A stretch of 39,363 bases of DNA. Source: an uncultured Pelagibacteraceae bacterium. GTDB lineage: Bacteria; Pseudomonadota; Alphaproteobacteria; Pelagibacterales; Pelagibacteraceae. How positions within the stretch are numbered: position 1 is the first letter of the stretch; each line of letters begins with the position of its first letter. The position numbers and the translations under genes were made by a program. Of the stretch, positions 1 to 8,776 are shown one piece after another. Location: positions 1 to 39,363 of the forward strand of contig CACKFY010000008.1 in the NCBI GenBank assembly GCA_902599495.1, in the 5' to 3' direction. The notes beneath the pieces are model-generated. The model was not told the DNA's origin, did not search any database, and worked only from the letters and a program-made list of their open reading frames with translations.

Positions 1-2
1 AA

Positions 3-689
3 AATTCAGAAGTTTATATCGATAAAAAAAAAGTCAGAGTAACAAAAGATGGGTACTTTGCTTTTGGAATAGATAGAGACAGAAAAAATAATGTAATAAT
101 TAAAGTAATAAATAGTGGAAAAACTGAGATTATAGAAAAAAAGATATTTAAAAAAAAATATATCATTCAAAGAATTGATGGTTTGCCTCCTAAACAAGTT
201 ACACCCCCCAAAGAAGTTTATGATAGAATTAAAGCTGACAATGTTTTGATTGGTAAAGCCAGATCTATAAATAGTAATTTAACATTCTTCAAAAATAAGT
301 TTAAAGCTCCACTAAAAAATTCAATTGTTACCGGGGTTTATGGAAGTCAAAGAATACTTAATGGCAAACCTAGAAGACCTCATTACGGATTGGATTTTGC
401 CTCACCAGAGGGTACCCCAATTAAAGCTATGTTAGACGGTGTAGTTTCTCTAGCAGAAGATGATCTATATTTTACTGGAGGTACAATTATCTTTGATCAC
501 GGACATGGGGTTAGTACATTATATATGCACTTAAAAGATGTAGATGTAAAAATTGGGCAAAAAGTAAAACAAGGTGAAAAAATTGGAACAGTTGGAAAAA
601 CAGGAAGATCAACCGGGCCACATTTAGATATAAGATTAAATTGGTTTAATGTAAAACTAGATCCAGCTAGTGTTTTAAAATTAAATTAA
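3..689 (+). CDS. M23 family metallopeptidase, 5'-truncated by the window edge
   Basis: Probable cell-envelope peptidoglycan endopeptidase of the LytM/M23 type. The frame is open back to base 3, so the gene starts before the window; about 228 residues are visible. The catalytic domain fills roughly the last 130 residues. It has the HxxxD zinc motif (HYGLD), a GTI-FDHGHG strand, the YMHL segment and the final motif GPHLDIRLNW. The last motif reads H-L-D instead of the usual H-x-H, so one canonical zinc ligand is Asp; I recall the same variant in other proteobacterial M23 proteins. The visible N-terminal part is lysine-rich beta-type sequence typical of the accessory domain. A TTG at 183 could be taken as a start, but it lies inside the continuous frame. 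The stop overlaps the convergent xsc stop by four bases. Confidence 0.9.
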   Translation, partial: NSEVYIDKKKVRVTKDGYFAFGIDRDRKNNVIIKVINSGKTEIIEKKIFKKKYIIQRIDGLPPKQVTPPKEVYDRIKADNVLIGKARSINSNLTFFKNKFKAPLKNSIVTGVYGSQRILNGKPRRPHYGLDFASPEGTPIKAMLDGVVSLAEDDLYFTGGTIIFDHGHGVSTLYMHLKDVDVKIGQKVKQGEKIGTVGKTGRSTGPHLDIRLNWFNVKLDPASVLKLN

Positions 690-2467
690 TTAAGATTTTT
701 TTGAGGTTTCATATCAGATTTTTTAATACCAGCTACCTTCACAGGTTTTTTCATAGCGTCTCTTCTGAACGGCTCACCTAATTCTTGATTAAGTATAATT
801 TCTATAAAAGTAGTTATCCCTTTTTTTTGATCTTCACACGATTGTTTAATTGCTTTAGTAGTTTCATCCATTGACTTAACTGTTACACCTTTTAAACCAC
901 ATGCATCGGCAACTTTGGCAAAGCTTAACTCTGGATCAAGCTCCGTGCCTATAAAGTTATTGTTAAACCATAATGTCGTATTTCTTTTTTCTGCCCCCCA
1001 TTGATAATTTCTAAAAATTACCATTGTTATTGCTGGCCACTCTTCTCGCGCACAAGAGCTCATTTCGTTCATGCTGATACCAAAAGCTCCGTCCCCAGCA
1101 AATCCAATTACCGGCACATCTGGGCAGCCAATTTTTGCTCCAAGTATAGATGGAAACCCATAACCACAAGGACCAAACAAACCTGGTGCTAAATATTTTC
1201 TTCCCTTTTCAAAAGTTGGGTAAGCGTTTCCAATAGCACAATTGTTTCCAATGTCACTTGAAATTATTACATCTTCTGGCATTCCTGCTTGAATTGCTCT
1301 CCAAGCTTGACGAGGTGACATTCTATCTTTATCTCTTGATCTAGCCTCTTTATTCCACACAGTTCCTGGATCGTCTTCTTCATGATCTAAGCTTGATAAC
1401 TTTTGAAGCCAAGCAGACTTAGTTTGATGTATTAAATCTTTTCGTTTTTGCCTATCAGTGTCACCTGCTTTTTTAGAAAGTTTATTTAATAATTGTTGTG
1501 CCACTAATTTAGCATCACCACAAATACCAACTGTTACTTTTTTGGTTAAACCAATTCTATCTGAATTCATATCTACTTGAATGATTTTTGCATTTTTTGG
1601 CCAGTAATCAATTCCATATCCAGGCAAAGTAGAAAATGGATTTAATCTTGTGCCTAAAGCTAAAACAACATCTGCCTTAGATATTAACTCCATTGCAGCT
1701 TTCGATCCATTGTATCCTAAAGGTCCAACGGCTAAAGGGTGGCTTCCAGGAAAACTATCATTATGTTGATAGCCTGAACAAACTGGAGAGTCTAATTTTT
1801 CTGCTAATTTTTTACAATCTTCTATAGCTCCTCCTATTACCACTCCAGCCCCAGATAAAATTACTGGAAACTTAGCGTCAGATAATAATTGTGCTGCTTT
1901 ATCTATTGCTTCTGCGCCTCCTGCCTGTCTCTCTAATCTAACAATTGGTGGTAATTCTATATCAATGACTTGAGTCCAATAATCTCTTGGAACATTTATT
2001 TGTGCAGGAGCCGATCCCCTAATAGCTTTTTCAATTACTCTATTTAAAACTTCGGCAATTCTTGAAGGATCTCTAACTTCTTCTTGATAACAAACCATGT
2101 CTTTAAATAAATTCATTTGTTCCACTTCTTGAAAGCCACCTTGCCCCATAGTTTTATTGGCTGCTTGAGGTGTTACTAAAAGTAATGGTGTGTGATTCCA
2201 GTAAGCAGTTTTAATTGGTGTTACTAATCCAGTAATTCCTGGTCCATTTTGAGTAACAACCATTGACATTTTTCCAGTTGCTCGAGTGTATCCATCAGCT
2301 ATAAGGCCACCATTAGTTTCATGAGCGACGTCCCAGAAAGTTATTCCAGCATCTGGAAAAATATGAGAAATTGGCATAAATGCTGACCCTATAATTCCAA
2401 ACGCGTGTTCGATACCGTGCATTTGTAAAACTTTTACAAAAGCTTCTTCTGTGGTCATTTTAGCCAT
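686..2467 (-). CDS. xsc: Sulfoacetaldehyde acetyltransferase
   Basis: Thiamine-diphosphate enzyme that converts sulfoacetaldehyde and phosphate to acetyl phosphate and sulfite; it is the desulfonation step of taurine, isethionate and sulfoacetate catabolism in the cytoplasm. The 593-residue length is normal for Xsc. Visible marks are the catalytic Glu in AHETNGG (Glu50), QNGPGITG near 73-80, the Xsc-typical stretch QAANKTMGQGGFQEV (101-115), and the ThDP/Mg motif GDGAFG starting at 458 with its Asn at 487. The end RRDAMKKPVKVAGI is also characteristic of Xsc. The start (MAKMTTEEAF) has AAGGA a few bases upstream. The gene is divergent from suyAB and close to the apr operon, which fits sulfite production and disposal by neighbours. 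Acetolactate synthase was considered and excluded by the Xsc-specific motifs. Confidence 0.97.
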   Translation of the reverse strand: MAKMTTEEAFVKVLQMHGIEHAFGIIGSAFMPISHIFPDAGITFWDVAHETNGGLIADGYTRATGKMSMVVTQNGPGITGLVTPIKTAYWNHTPLLLVTPQAANKTMGQGGFQEVEQMNLFKDMVCYQEEVRDPSRIAEVLNRVIEKAIRGSAPAQINVPRDYWTQVIDIELPPIVRLERQAGGAEAIDKAAQLLSDAKFPVILSGAGVVIGGAIEDCKKLAEKLDSPVCSGYQHNDSFPGSHPLAVGPLGYNGSKAAMELISKADVVLALGTRLNPFSTLPGYGIDYWPKNAKIIQVDMNSDRIGLTKKVTVGICGDAKLVAQQLLNKLSKKAGDTDRQKRKDLIHQTKSAWLQKLSSLDHEEDDPGTVWNKEARSRDKDRMSPRQAWRAIQAGMPEDVIISSDIGNNCAIGNAYPTFEKGRKYLAPGLFGPCGYGFPSILGAKIGCPDVPVIGFAGDGAFGISMNEMSSCAREEWPAITMVIFRNYQWGAEKRNTTLWFNNNFIGTELDPELSFAKVADACGLKGVTVKSMDETTKAIKQSCEDQKKGITTFIEIILNQELGEPFRRDAMKKPVKVAGIKKSDMKPQKNLN

Positions 2468-2541
2468 AAAAATCCTTTTAAATATATTATTAATCTTCCT
2501 TCCAATATATCAAAATTTAGTCTATATCCATTAAATATTTT

Positions 2542-2829
2542 ATGTCACAGCCTGATTTAATTATACATGATGAAAAAGATAATGTTGGTGTAGTAGTAAT
2601 TGAAACCACAAGAAAAGGCCAAGATTGCAGCGCCTGGATCATGGAAAATGATAAAACTGTGAAAGTAAGTTCAATGAATGAAGTTCCTTTAGGTCATAAG
2701 ATTGCGCTACAAGATTTGAAAGAAGGTGATACTATACTTAAATATGGTCATGATATAGGTAAGGTAGTTAAACCAATAAAAAAAGGCGAACATGTTCATG
2801 TTCATAATGTAAAAACAAAAAAATGGTAA
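2542..2829 (+). CDS. suyA: (2R)-sulfolactate sulfo-lyase, alpha (small) subunit
   Basis: Small subunit of the iron-dependent lyase that splits (R)-sulfolactate into pyruvate and sulfite. The 95 residues form a single SAF/UxaA-N domain ([18 protein letters not shown] in the middle, [10 protein letters not shown] at the end), the family shared with altronate and galactarate dehydratases. A separate small subunit followed four bases later by the large subunit is the usual Suy arrangement, whereas altronate dehydratase is normally one chain. Xsc next door supports a sulfonate role. The substrate is inferred from family and context; another UxaA-family lyase is the main alternative. Confidence 0.88.
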   Translation: MSQPDLIIHDEKDNVGVVVIETTRKGQDCSAWIMENDKTVKVSSMNEVPLGHKIALQDLKEGDTILKYGHDIGKVVKPIKKGEHVHVHNVKTKKW

Positions 2830-2833
2830 TTTA

Positions 2834-4000
2834 ATGGAGATCCCAAAGAGTTTTTTAGGTTATAAAAGAGAGAACGGTAGAGCAGGAACAAGAAACCACG
2901 TAATTATTCTTCCAGTTGACGATATTTCTAACGCATGCGCTGAAGCTGTGGCTAATAATATTAAAGGTACGATAGCCTTACCTCACTCATATGGAAGATT
3001 GCAGTTTGGAGCAGATTTAGAATTACATTTTAGAACAATGATTGGGACTGGAAAAAATCCAAATGTTGCAGCAGTAATTGTAATAGGAATTGAACCTAAA
3101 TGGACAAAAAGAATTGTAGATGAGATAGCAAAAACAGGTAAGCCTGTAGAAGGTTTTCATATAGAGAGAACCGGAGACATAGGTACAATAATGAAGGCCT
3201 CAAAAAAAGCACAAGAATTTTCTCAATGGGCTTCGGAAAAACAAAGAGAAGAATGTCCTTTAAGTGATTTATGGATTTCTGTTAAATGCGGAGAGTCTGA
3301 TACAACATCTGGCCTAGCATCAAACCCGACGGTAGGAAATTTAATGGAAAAACTAGAGCCTTTTGGAGTTCATCTGTGCTTTGGAGAGACTTCAGAATTA
3401 ACAGGTGCTGAAAAAGTTTGTGCAGCTAGAGGGGCAACTCCTGAAGCTAAAGAAAAATTTATGAAAACTTGGAGCGCTTACAACGATTTTATTTTAAAAG
3501 AAGCAACTAATGATCTTTCTGAAAGTCAACCAACAGCTGGAAATATTGCCGGAGGTTTAACAACTATAGAGGAAAAAGCGTTTGGAAATTTTCAAAAAAT
3601 TGGAAATTTAAAGTTTATAGATGTCTTGGAGCCAGCTGAAGAACCTAAAAAAGGTAAGGGATTATATTTCATGGATACTTCGTCAGCTGCAGCAGAGTGT
3701 GTAACTTTACAAGCTGCAGGAGGATTTAATATACACTTGTTCCCTACTGGACAAGGTAACATAATAGGTAATCCTATTGAGCCGGTAGTAAAATTAACAG
3801 CTAATCCTCTTACAGCAAAACTTATGAAAGAGCACGTAGACTGCGACGTTTCAAAAATTTTATCTAGAGAGATGAACTTATCTCAAGCAGGAGATGAACT
3901 TATTAAAACTATGTTAAGAGTTGCTAACGGACGACTAACTTGCGCTGAGGCTTTAGGTCATAAGGAGTTTGTAATGACTAAGCTATACAGAAGCGCATAA
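2834..4000 (+). CDS. suyB: (2R)-sulfolactate sulfo-lyase, beta (large) subunit
   Basis: Large catalytic subunit partnering SuyA. The 388 residues match the UxaA/GarD C-terminal family: an opening [37 protein letters not shown] in the middle, a [20 protein letters not shown] stretch, and [19 protein letters not shown] near residue 300. Conserved cysteines in these stretches are candidates for metal or cluster binding. The gene starts four bases after suyA and is certainly co-transcribed. Product sulfite would feed the Apr enzyme or TauE exporter encoded at 4014-8725; pyruvate enters central metabolism. It ends convergently, 13 bases from tauE, with no visible terminator between them. Confidence 0.9.
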   Translation: MEIPKSFLGYKRENGRAGTRNHVIILPVDDISNACAEAVANNIKGTIALPHSYGRLQFGADLELHFRTMIGTGKNPNVAAVIVIGIEPKWTKRIVDEIAKTGKPVEGFHIERTGDIGTIMKASKKAQEFSQWASEKQREECPLSDLWISVKCGESDTTSGLASNPTVGNLMEKLEPFGVHLCFGETSELTGAEKVCAARGATPEAKEKFMKTWSAYNDFILKEATNDLSESQPTAGNIAGGLTTIEEKAFGNFQKIGNLKFIDVLEPAEEPKKGKGLYFMDTSSAAAECVTLQAAGGFNIHLFPTGQGNIIGNPIEPVVKLTANPLTAKLMKEHVDCDVSKILSREMNLSQAGDELIKTMLRVANGRLTCAEALGHKEFVMTKLYRSA

Positions 4001-4013
4001 CAATAAAAGAATT

Positions 4014-5144
4014 TTATTTTTCTGGAAATTTAACTTCGTCTGCTTTTTTAACTTCTTTTTTTCTAAAGTCACTAAGCATTTTTTTAATAATTGGACTTAA
4101 AATTTTTCTCATAAATGCTATTAGTGCCCCAAGAGCTACAGCCAATAAAATTGCGAGAGTTCCGTATAAGAAAGGCGCATCACTTGCAAAGTTTACAGTA
4201 AATTCTGCTAAAGCGTTTAAATCTGTTTTAATAATTTTTTCTCCATTAAAACTGGATTTGTCTCTAAAGAAAGAGTCATAACCAATTGCAATAGCTACCG
4301 AAATCAGAAGCATTGCAAATAAAGACTTTAACTCTGTACTATCTAAAAACTGACCAAGCTTTTGACCAAGTTGAACACCAACTATAGAACCAAGTATGAG
4401 TGGAATAACTAAAAATAAATCAATAGATCCATAATTGAATGCATGTAGTATTGTTACTATTGCGCTTATAAAAATTGTAACAAACAATGAAGTTCCTGGT
4501 ATCAATTTAACTGGCATTCCAACAATATATATCATAGCTGGCACCATTAAGAATGCACCACCAATACCCATCATTGCTGCTACAAAACCGACAACTAATC
4601 CTAATAAAATCGGAGTTAAAGCACTTTCATATAATTTTGATTTCGGAAATCTCATTCTTATTGGCAAACCTTGTAGCCAATTATGTTCGTGAAGTTTTTG
4701 TTTAATTGAAGTTTTTTTTCTTTGAAGAACTTTTTTTCTATAAGTTTCGATTAACATTAATGTTCCAACCATTGCGAGTAAATACATATACAATAAAGAA
4801 ATTATTATGCTTATTTTCCCTATATCAGAAAAAAATGTAAACGTTGTTATTCCTAAAATTGTTCCTGCCACGCCGCCAAAAACAATCATTAATCCCATCT
4901 TGTAATCTAATGTATTTTTATACCAATGTGTTAAAGAACCAGAGACTGAGGTTGCTAAAATATTATTTACTTCATTTGGTACAGCATAAGCTGGGGGTAT
5001 TCCCATAAATATTAAAAATGGTGTCATTAAAAAACCCCCACCTACACCAAATAAACCTGATAATACACCAACAGCTAAACTTAGAAATAATAATAAAAAA
5101 ATGTCTATATTGACTTGTGCAATCGGAAGATAAATTTCCAGCAT
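4014..5144 (-). CDS. TauE/SafE family sulfite (organosulfonate) exporter
   Basis: Polytopic inner-membrane protein of 376 residues with the two TauE/SafE repeats. The first begins near residue 25 with GLFGVGGGFLMTPFLIFMGI; the second, near 190, reads MMGIGGAFLMVPAMIYIVG. About eight membrane segments plus a final one near 330-345 can be seen, and the tail is basic and cytoplasmic-like. The family exports sulfite or related C2 sulfur compounds. Position as the last gene of the apr operon and beside suyAB makes sulfite the most likely substrate, which is inference. The gene lies 36 bases downstream of the 116-residue unknown on the same strand. Confidence 0.9.
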   Translation of the reverse strand: MLEIYLPIAQVNIDIFLLLFLSLAVGVLSGLFGVGGGFLMTPFLIFMGIPPAYAVPNEVNNILATSVSGSLTHWYKNTLDYKMGLMIVFGGVAGTILGITTFTFFSDIGKISIIISLLYMYLLAMVGTLMLIETYRKKVLQRKKTSIKQKLHEHNWLQGLPIRMRFPKSKLYESALTPILLGLVVGFVAAMMGIGGAFLMVPAMIYIVGMPVKLIPGTSLFVTIFISAIVTILHAFNYGSIDLFLVIPLILGSIVGVQLGQKLGQFLDSTELKSLFAMLLISVAIAIGYDSFFRDKSSFNGEKIIKTDLNALAEFTVNFASDAPFLYGTLAILLAVALGALIAFMRKILSPIIKKMLSDFRKKEVKKADEVKFPEK

Positions 5145-5180
5145 ACGTCTAAGTATGCTTGAAAACTGACCTTGTCAATA

Positions 5181-5531
5181 TTAATAAATTGTGGCCCCGA
5201 ATACTTTCACTAAGTCGCCTTCGACTCCCAAAACTAATCTACCTAGAAATTCCCCTTTAACTGTATTGCTTTTTTGCTTATATAAAACTGTAATAAAATT
5301 ATCCCTTCTTATACAACCTAAAACTTCTTGTTGTTCAGAAAGACTTGTAAGTAATTTATTGCTTGCCCATTGTTTTCCTAATTCTACTTCATTAGCTCCA
5401 TATAACATTTGAGATGAAAAATCTTTTGTAAAACCTCCATAATCTTTAATATTCGATGATTTAACTAAATTTAGCCAAATAGGATTAGCAATTTTAATGA
5501 TCTCGTCATCACTTTTCTCTAACAAGTTCAT
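5181..5531 (-). CDS. Conserved-looking protein of unknown function in the apr operon
   Basis: 116 residues, not recognised. It is soluble with no signal peptide or membrane segment. Helical character is likely in residues 1-35, followed by alternating hydrophobic strands that end GRLVLGVEGDLVKVFGATIY; this layout would suit an NTF2-like or similar small alpha+beta fold, but that is only an impression. It has one cysteine, in GCIRR. It starts 9 bases after the aprA stop and is followed after 36 bases by the TauE-like exporter, so it is in the same transcription unit. An accessory role in sulfite oxidation is a guess from context. Confidence 0.8.
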   Translation of the reverse strand: MNLLEKSDDEIIKIANPIWLNLVKSSNIKDYGGFTKDFSSQMLYGANEVELGKQWASNKLLTSLSEQQEVLGCIRRDNFITVLYKQKSNTVKGEFLGRLVLGVEGDLVKVFGATIY

Positions 5532-5540
5532 TTTAATTGA

Positions 5541-7400
5541 TTAAGAGGCTTTCTTTTTCTTTTCGTCACCAACTATATGATAAACTGGCATTTTTTCTAA
5601 TGTAAATTTACCAGTTTTAGGATCTCTTCTAGAAACAGTTAAACAATGCCAGTTTTCATCATCTAATTTCAACTTATCGCCTCTATAATAATATCCAGGC
5701 CAACGAGTCTCTTCTCTAAAAAGAGTGTGTTCTGTCACGCACTGTGAGGTTAAAGTTCTATGTTTTAATTCCCAGGCTCTCATTAATTGGTGATAATCTT
5801 CAGCACCTACATTTTCTAAATCTTCTTGTAACCAGTCTAATAATTCTAAACCTTTTTTTAATAAATTATCATTAGTCATATAGTTAGCAGTAATCCCGCC
5901 TACATACTCATCCATTATTTTTTGAAGTCTTTGCAATCCTTGAATAGGAGAAATGTAACTCGGTGAAACTGTTCCACCTGTAATCTCGTTTCTACCGATA
6001 GTGTAATTGTCTAAAGGTTTATAGATGATATCTCTCAAATTATCACATTGCTTATCACTCACATTAATGTCTTCTGCTTTTTTATCCTCTATATATTTAA
6101 CCGCTGCTTTAGCTGCCAATCTTCCTTCTGTGAAAGAACCGGATGAAAATTTATGCGCACTTCCTCCAACAGTATCACCTGCTCCAAATAAACCTTCAAC
6201 TGTAGTCATCCTATTATAACCCCAAAAATATTCCGGCGGAGCTATATCTTCTGGACCGCTTACCCAAGCTCCGGAGCAAGTAGCATGAGAACCCATAACA
6301 TAAGGTTCAGATGTCGTTAGTTCAGGATTAGTATATTTAGGATCAATATTTTGTGAAGCCCATACGACAGCTTGACCAACAGTCATACCTAAAAAATTTT
6401 CCCATCCAACTGTTTCTAAATGCGGATCTTGGAAAGCTTCTTTTGTCACCATGTGAATTGGTCCTCCACCGGCCATTACTTCTTGTATAAATGCATGATT
6501 TCTCAAACAAGTTGGAGTTGGATGATGATCTATATATTCCCCAACTAATTCTTTTGTTTTATCGTACCATTTTTTTTCATAGTTCTCACCATTTGCATTT
6601 TGCGTATAAGTTTTTAAATGTAAAAAGTAAGCACCTACTGGACCATATCCATCTTTAAATCTACATAATACAATTCTATTCTCCATTTGAGTCATTTTGG
6701 CTCCAGCTGCGATCGGTAAGGCATAAGCAGATCCATTACTCCAAGGAGCGTACCAAGTTCTTCCCATTCCTTCTCCAACTGCTCTAGGCTTAAAAATATG
6801 TGACGCTCCACCTGCAGCTACTATTACTGTTTTAGCTTTAAAAACATGGTAGTCACCAGTTCTCATATTAAAACCTACTGCTCCACCAACTCTGTTCTCA
6901 TTATTTTCGTCCATCAGTAAGTGTGTGACCATTATTCTATTATAAATTTTATCCGCAGATTTTTTTGCAGCTTCGGCTACAATTGGTTTGTAGCTCTCTC
7001 CGTGAATCATAATTTGCCATTTGCCTTCTCTTTGGTATCTTCCAGTTTTTTTGTCCTTCATCATTGGCAGACCCCATTCATCAAACATGTGAACTGTAGA
7101 GTCAACATGACGGGCCATATCATAACCAAGATCTTCTCTTACTAGTCCCATCAGATCATTTCTTGCATATCTAACATGATCCTCAGGTTGATTTTCGTTC
7201 CATCTCATACCCATGTAGCAGTTAATAGCGTACAAGCCTTGGGCTACTGCACCACTTCTATCTATATTAGCTTTTTCTACACAGATGATTTTTAAATCTC
7301 TTCCCCAGTGTCTGGCTTCAAATGTAGCACCTGTCCCGGCCATACCTCCACCTACTACAAGGACATCGCAATTTTCGTGAACAGTTTTTCTTTTTGGCAT
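5541..7400 (-). CDS. aprA: Adenylylsulfate (APS) reductase, alpha subunit
   Basis: FAD-containing catalytic subunit of dissimilatory APS reductase. In this setting it probably runs in the oxidative direction, sulfite + AMP to APS + 2 electrons, in the cytoplasm. The 619 residues open with a fumarate-reductase-type FAD site, VLVVGGGMAGTGATFEA (14-30), then the AprA-typical DRSGAVAQGLYAINCYMG, LVAAGGA-like AAGGASHIFKPR, ENRIVLCRFKDGYGPVGAY and GSHATCSGAWVSGPED, where the active-site Arg and His are expected. The start codon overlaps the aprB stop at 7400. Its neighbours aprB and aprM complete the enzyme. Alternatives such as succinate dehydrogenase flavoprotein are excluded by these motifs. Confidence 0.97.
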   Translation of the reverse strand: MPKRKTVHENCDVLVVGGGMAGTGATFEARHWGRDLKIICVEKANIDRSGAVAQGLYAINCYMGMRWNENQPEDHVRYARNDLMGLVREDLGYDMARHVDSTVHMFDEWGLPMMKDKKTGRYQREGKWQIMIHGESYKPIVAEAAKKSADKIYNRIMVTHLLMDENNENRVGGAVGFNMRTGDYHVFKAKTVIVAAGGASHIFKPRAVGEGMGRTWYAPWSNGSAYALPIAAGAKMTQMENRIVLCRFKDGYGPVGAYFLHLKTYTQNANGENYEKKWYDKTKELVGEYIDHHPTPTCLRNHAFIQEVMAGGGPIHMVTKEAFQDPHLETVGWENFLGMTVGQAVVWASQNIDPKYTNPELTTSEPYVMGSHATCSGAWVSGPEDIAPPEYFWGYNRMTTVEGLFGAGDTVGGSAHKFSSGSFTEGRLAAKAAVKYIEDKKAEDINVSDKQCDNLRDIIYKPLDNYTIGRNEITGGTVSPSYISPIQGLQRLQKIMDEYVGGITANYMTNDNLLKKGLELLDWLQEDLENVGAEDYHQLMRAWELKHRTLTSQCVTEHTLFREETRWPGYYYRGDKLKLDDENWHCLTVSRRDPKTGKFTLEKMPVYHIVGDEKKKKAS

Positions 7401-7870
7401 TAATAATAAACTCCCTTTTTAAAAGAGTCTTTACTAATTGTGGGTAAATCTTTCTTAGTATCTAATCCCTCTGGTTCAGAGTAAAGAACCTGAGAATTCA
7501 TTTCGCCTTGCCGTGGTTTATCTCCCTCAGCTAATTTTGGAATAAATTTTCCCCATGGTTTAGTTGTAATGGGTGAGACAAAATCTTTTTCTGTTCCATT
7601 TCTGAATTTAATTTTCCAAGAGATAGTTCCCTTTTCTTCTTCTCTTCTTACTCTTACACTGTGGCCCATAGGCGCAAAATCTGCATATCCTCTAACATCA
7701 ATGGCATGATTAGGACATGCTTTTACACATGAATAGCATTCCCAACAAAAATTAGGTTCAATATTTTTTGCTCTTCTGATAGTTTCATCGATGTGCATGA
7801 TGTCCGAAGGACAAATATCTACACAGTGCCCGCATCCATCACATCTCGTCATATATACAAAAGTAGACAT
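7400..7870 (-). CDS. aprB: Adenylylsulfate reductase, beta (iron-sulfur) subunit
   Basis: Electron-transfer subunit of APS reductase, 156 residues. It carries two [4Fe-4S] ferredoxin motifs: Cys10, 13, 16, 20 (CDGCGHCVDICP) and Cys42, 45, 48, 52 (CWECYSCVKACP). The C-terminal tail after residue 70 lacks cysteines and would wrap around AprA as in known structures. A strong ribosome-binding site (aggaggag) lies just before the ATG. Gene order aprM-aprB-aprA, with a one-base overlap into aprA, supports a stoichiometric complex. Confidence 0.97.
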   Translation of the reverse strand: MSTFVYMTRCDGCGHCVDICPSDIMHIDETIRRAKNIEPNFCWECYSCVKACPNHAIDVRGYADFAPMGHSVRVRREEEKGTISWKIKFRNGTEKDFVSPITTKPWGKFIPKLAEGDKPRQGEMNSQVLYSEPEGLDTKKDLPTISKDSFKKGVYY

Positions 7871-7933
7871 TATTATCTCCTCCTAGTTTCTATAATAGCT
7901 TTAAATAATATACTAGTTTTATTAATCATGATG

Positions 7934-8725
7934 TTAATAATGTTTTGGCTGTTCTCTTTTAATACCAAGGCCAAATTGCTCTGGTGCGTCCGCTGGTGGA
8001 GGCAAATTGTCTCTAGACCCATCGGCTTCTGCTAAATTTTTTTGTATAGCAGCACCTGGTTTATAAAACATGTGAGCAAATTTAGACCAATAAACTCCAC
8101 CGAATAAAGCTAAATTTGCAAGAATAAATAAAATTAAAAATAAATAACTCAATCCTGTCATACCAGAGAATTGAAAATAAGACCAAGCTAATCCAAAAGT
8201 GGCGCAAGCTAGTAAAGCTAAAACAAATAAATCAGCAGTAATAATTCTATACCAAGGATGTGCCTCAGCGGACACATCTACTCTTAGAAAAAACCAAAAC
8301 CAATACCCACCTAAACATGTCATTATTGCTCCAACATGCCAGATAATTGGAATATAAGATGGTGCTGCTACGCCATCAGAGTATTTAAATATTAAAACTA
8401 CAGATGCGATCCAAAAAAGTATTGTTCCATACATCCCAAGCACATGAGCTAATCTTCTCTTTCCAAATCCAAGCTCTGATGTAGTCGCGATATCACTAGC
8501 AACTGTTTTTAGAATTACGGCTGTTTTTTTTCCAGCGCTTAATTCTGTTTTAGCGGATTTTTTTGCTTTTTGAGCATTTCTAAAAAAATAAACTACATTT
8601 TTTTTGTGTAGCATATCTAAGCCTGTTCCAATAATAATTAAAAGTACCATAGCAATTACAAATAATTGTAAGAAAATTGCTGGTATTATTTGTGAAAGTT
8701 CTGCAAATGGATTAATTGATAACAT
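7934..8725 (-). CDS. aprM: AprM-type membrane anchor of APS reductase
   Basis: 263-residue integral membrane protein encoded 63 bases upstream of aprB. Five to six hydrophobic segments are visible, around residues 15-35, 90-115, 125-147, 162-182 and 187-210, with a soluble tail. Histidines at or in membrane segments (LAHVLGMYG, IWHVGAIM, SKFAHMFYK) resemble haem-b ligands of nitrate-reductase-gamma-like cytochromes. AprM is the known membrane partner that replaces QmoABC in some sulfur-oxidising bacteria and links AprBA to the quinone pool. The name rests on context and topology, so the electron route is inferred. Confidence 0.85.
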   Translation of the reverse strand: MLSINPFAELSQIIPAIFLQLFVIAMVLLIIIGTGLDMLHKKNVVYFFRNAQKAKKSAKTELSAGKKTAVILKTVASDIATTSELGFGKRRLAHVLGMYGTILFWIASVVLIFKYSDGVAAPSYIPIIWHVGAIMTCLGGYWFWFFLRVDVSAEAHPWYRIITADLFVLALLACATFGLAWSYFQFSGMTGLSYLFLILFILANLALFGGVYWSKFAHMFYKPGAAIQKNLAEADGSRDNLPPPADAPEQFGLGIKREQPKHY

Positions 8726-8776
8726 AAAGAATTTTAGTAGTTTGATGTATATAGGTCAAGTGAGAACAATTCGCAA

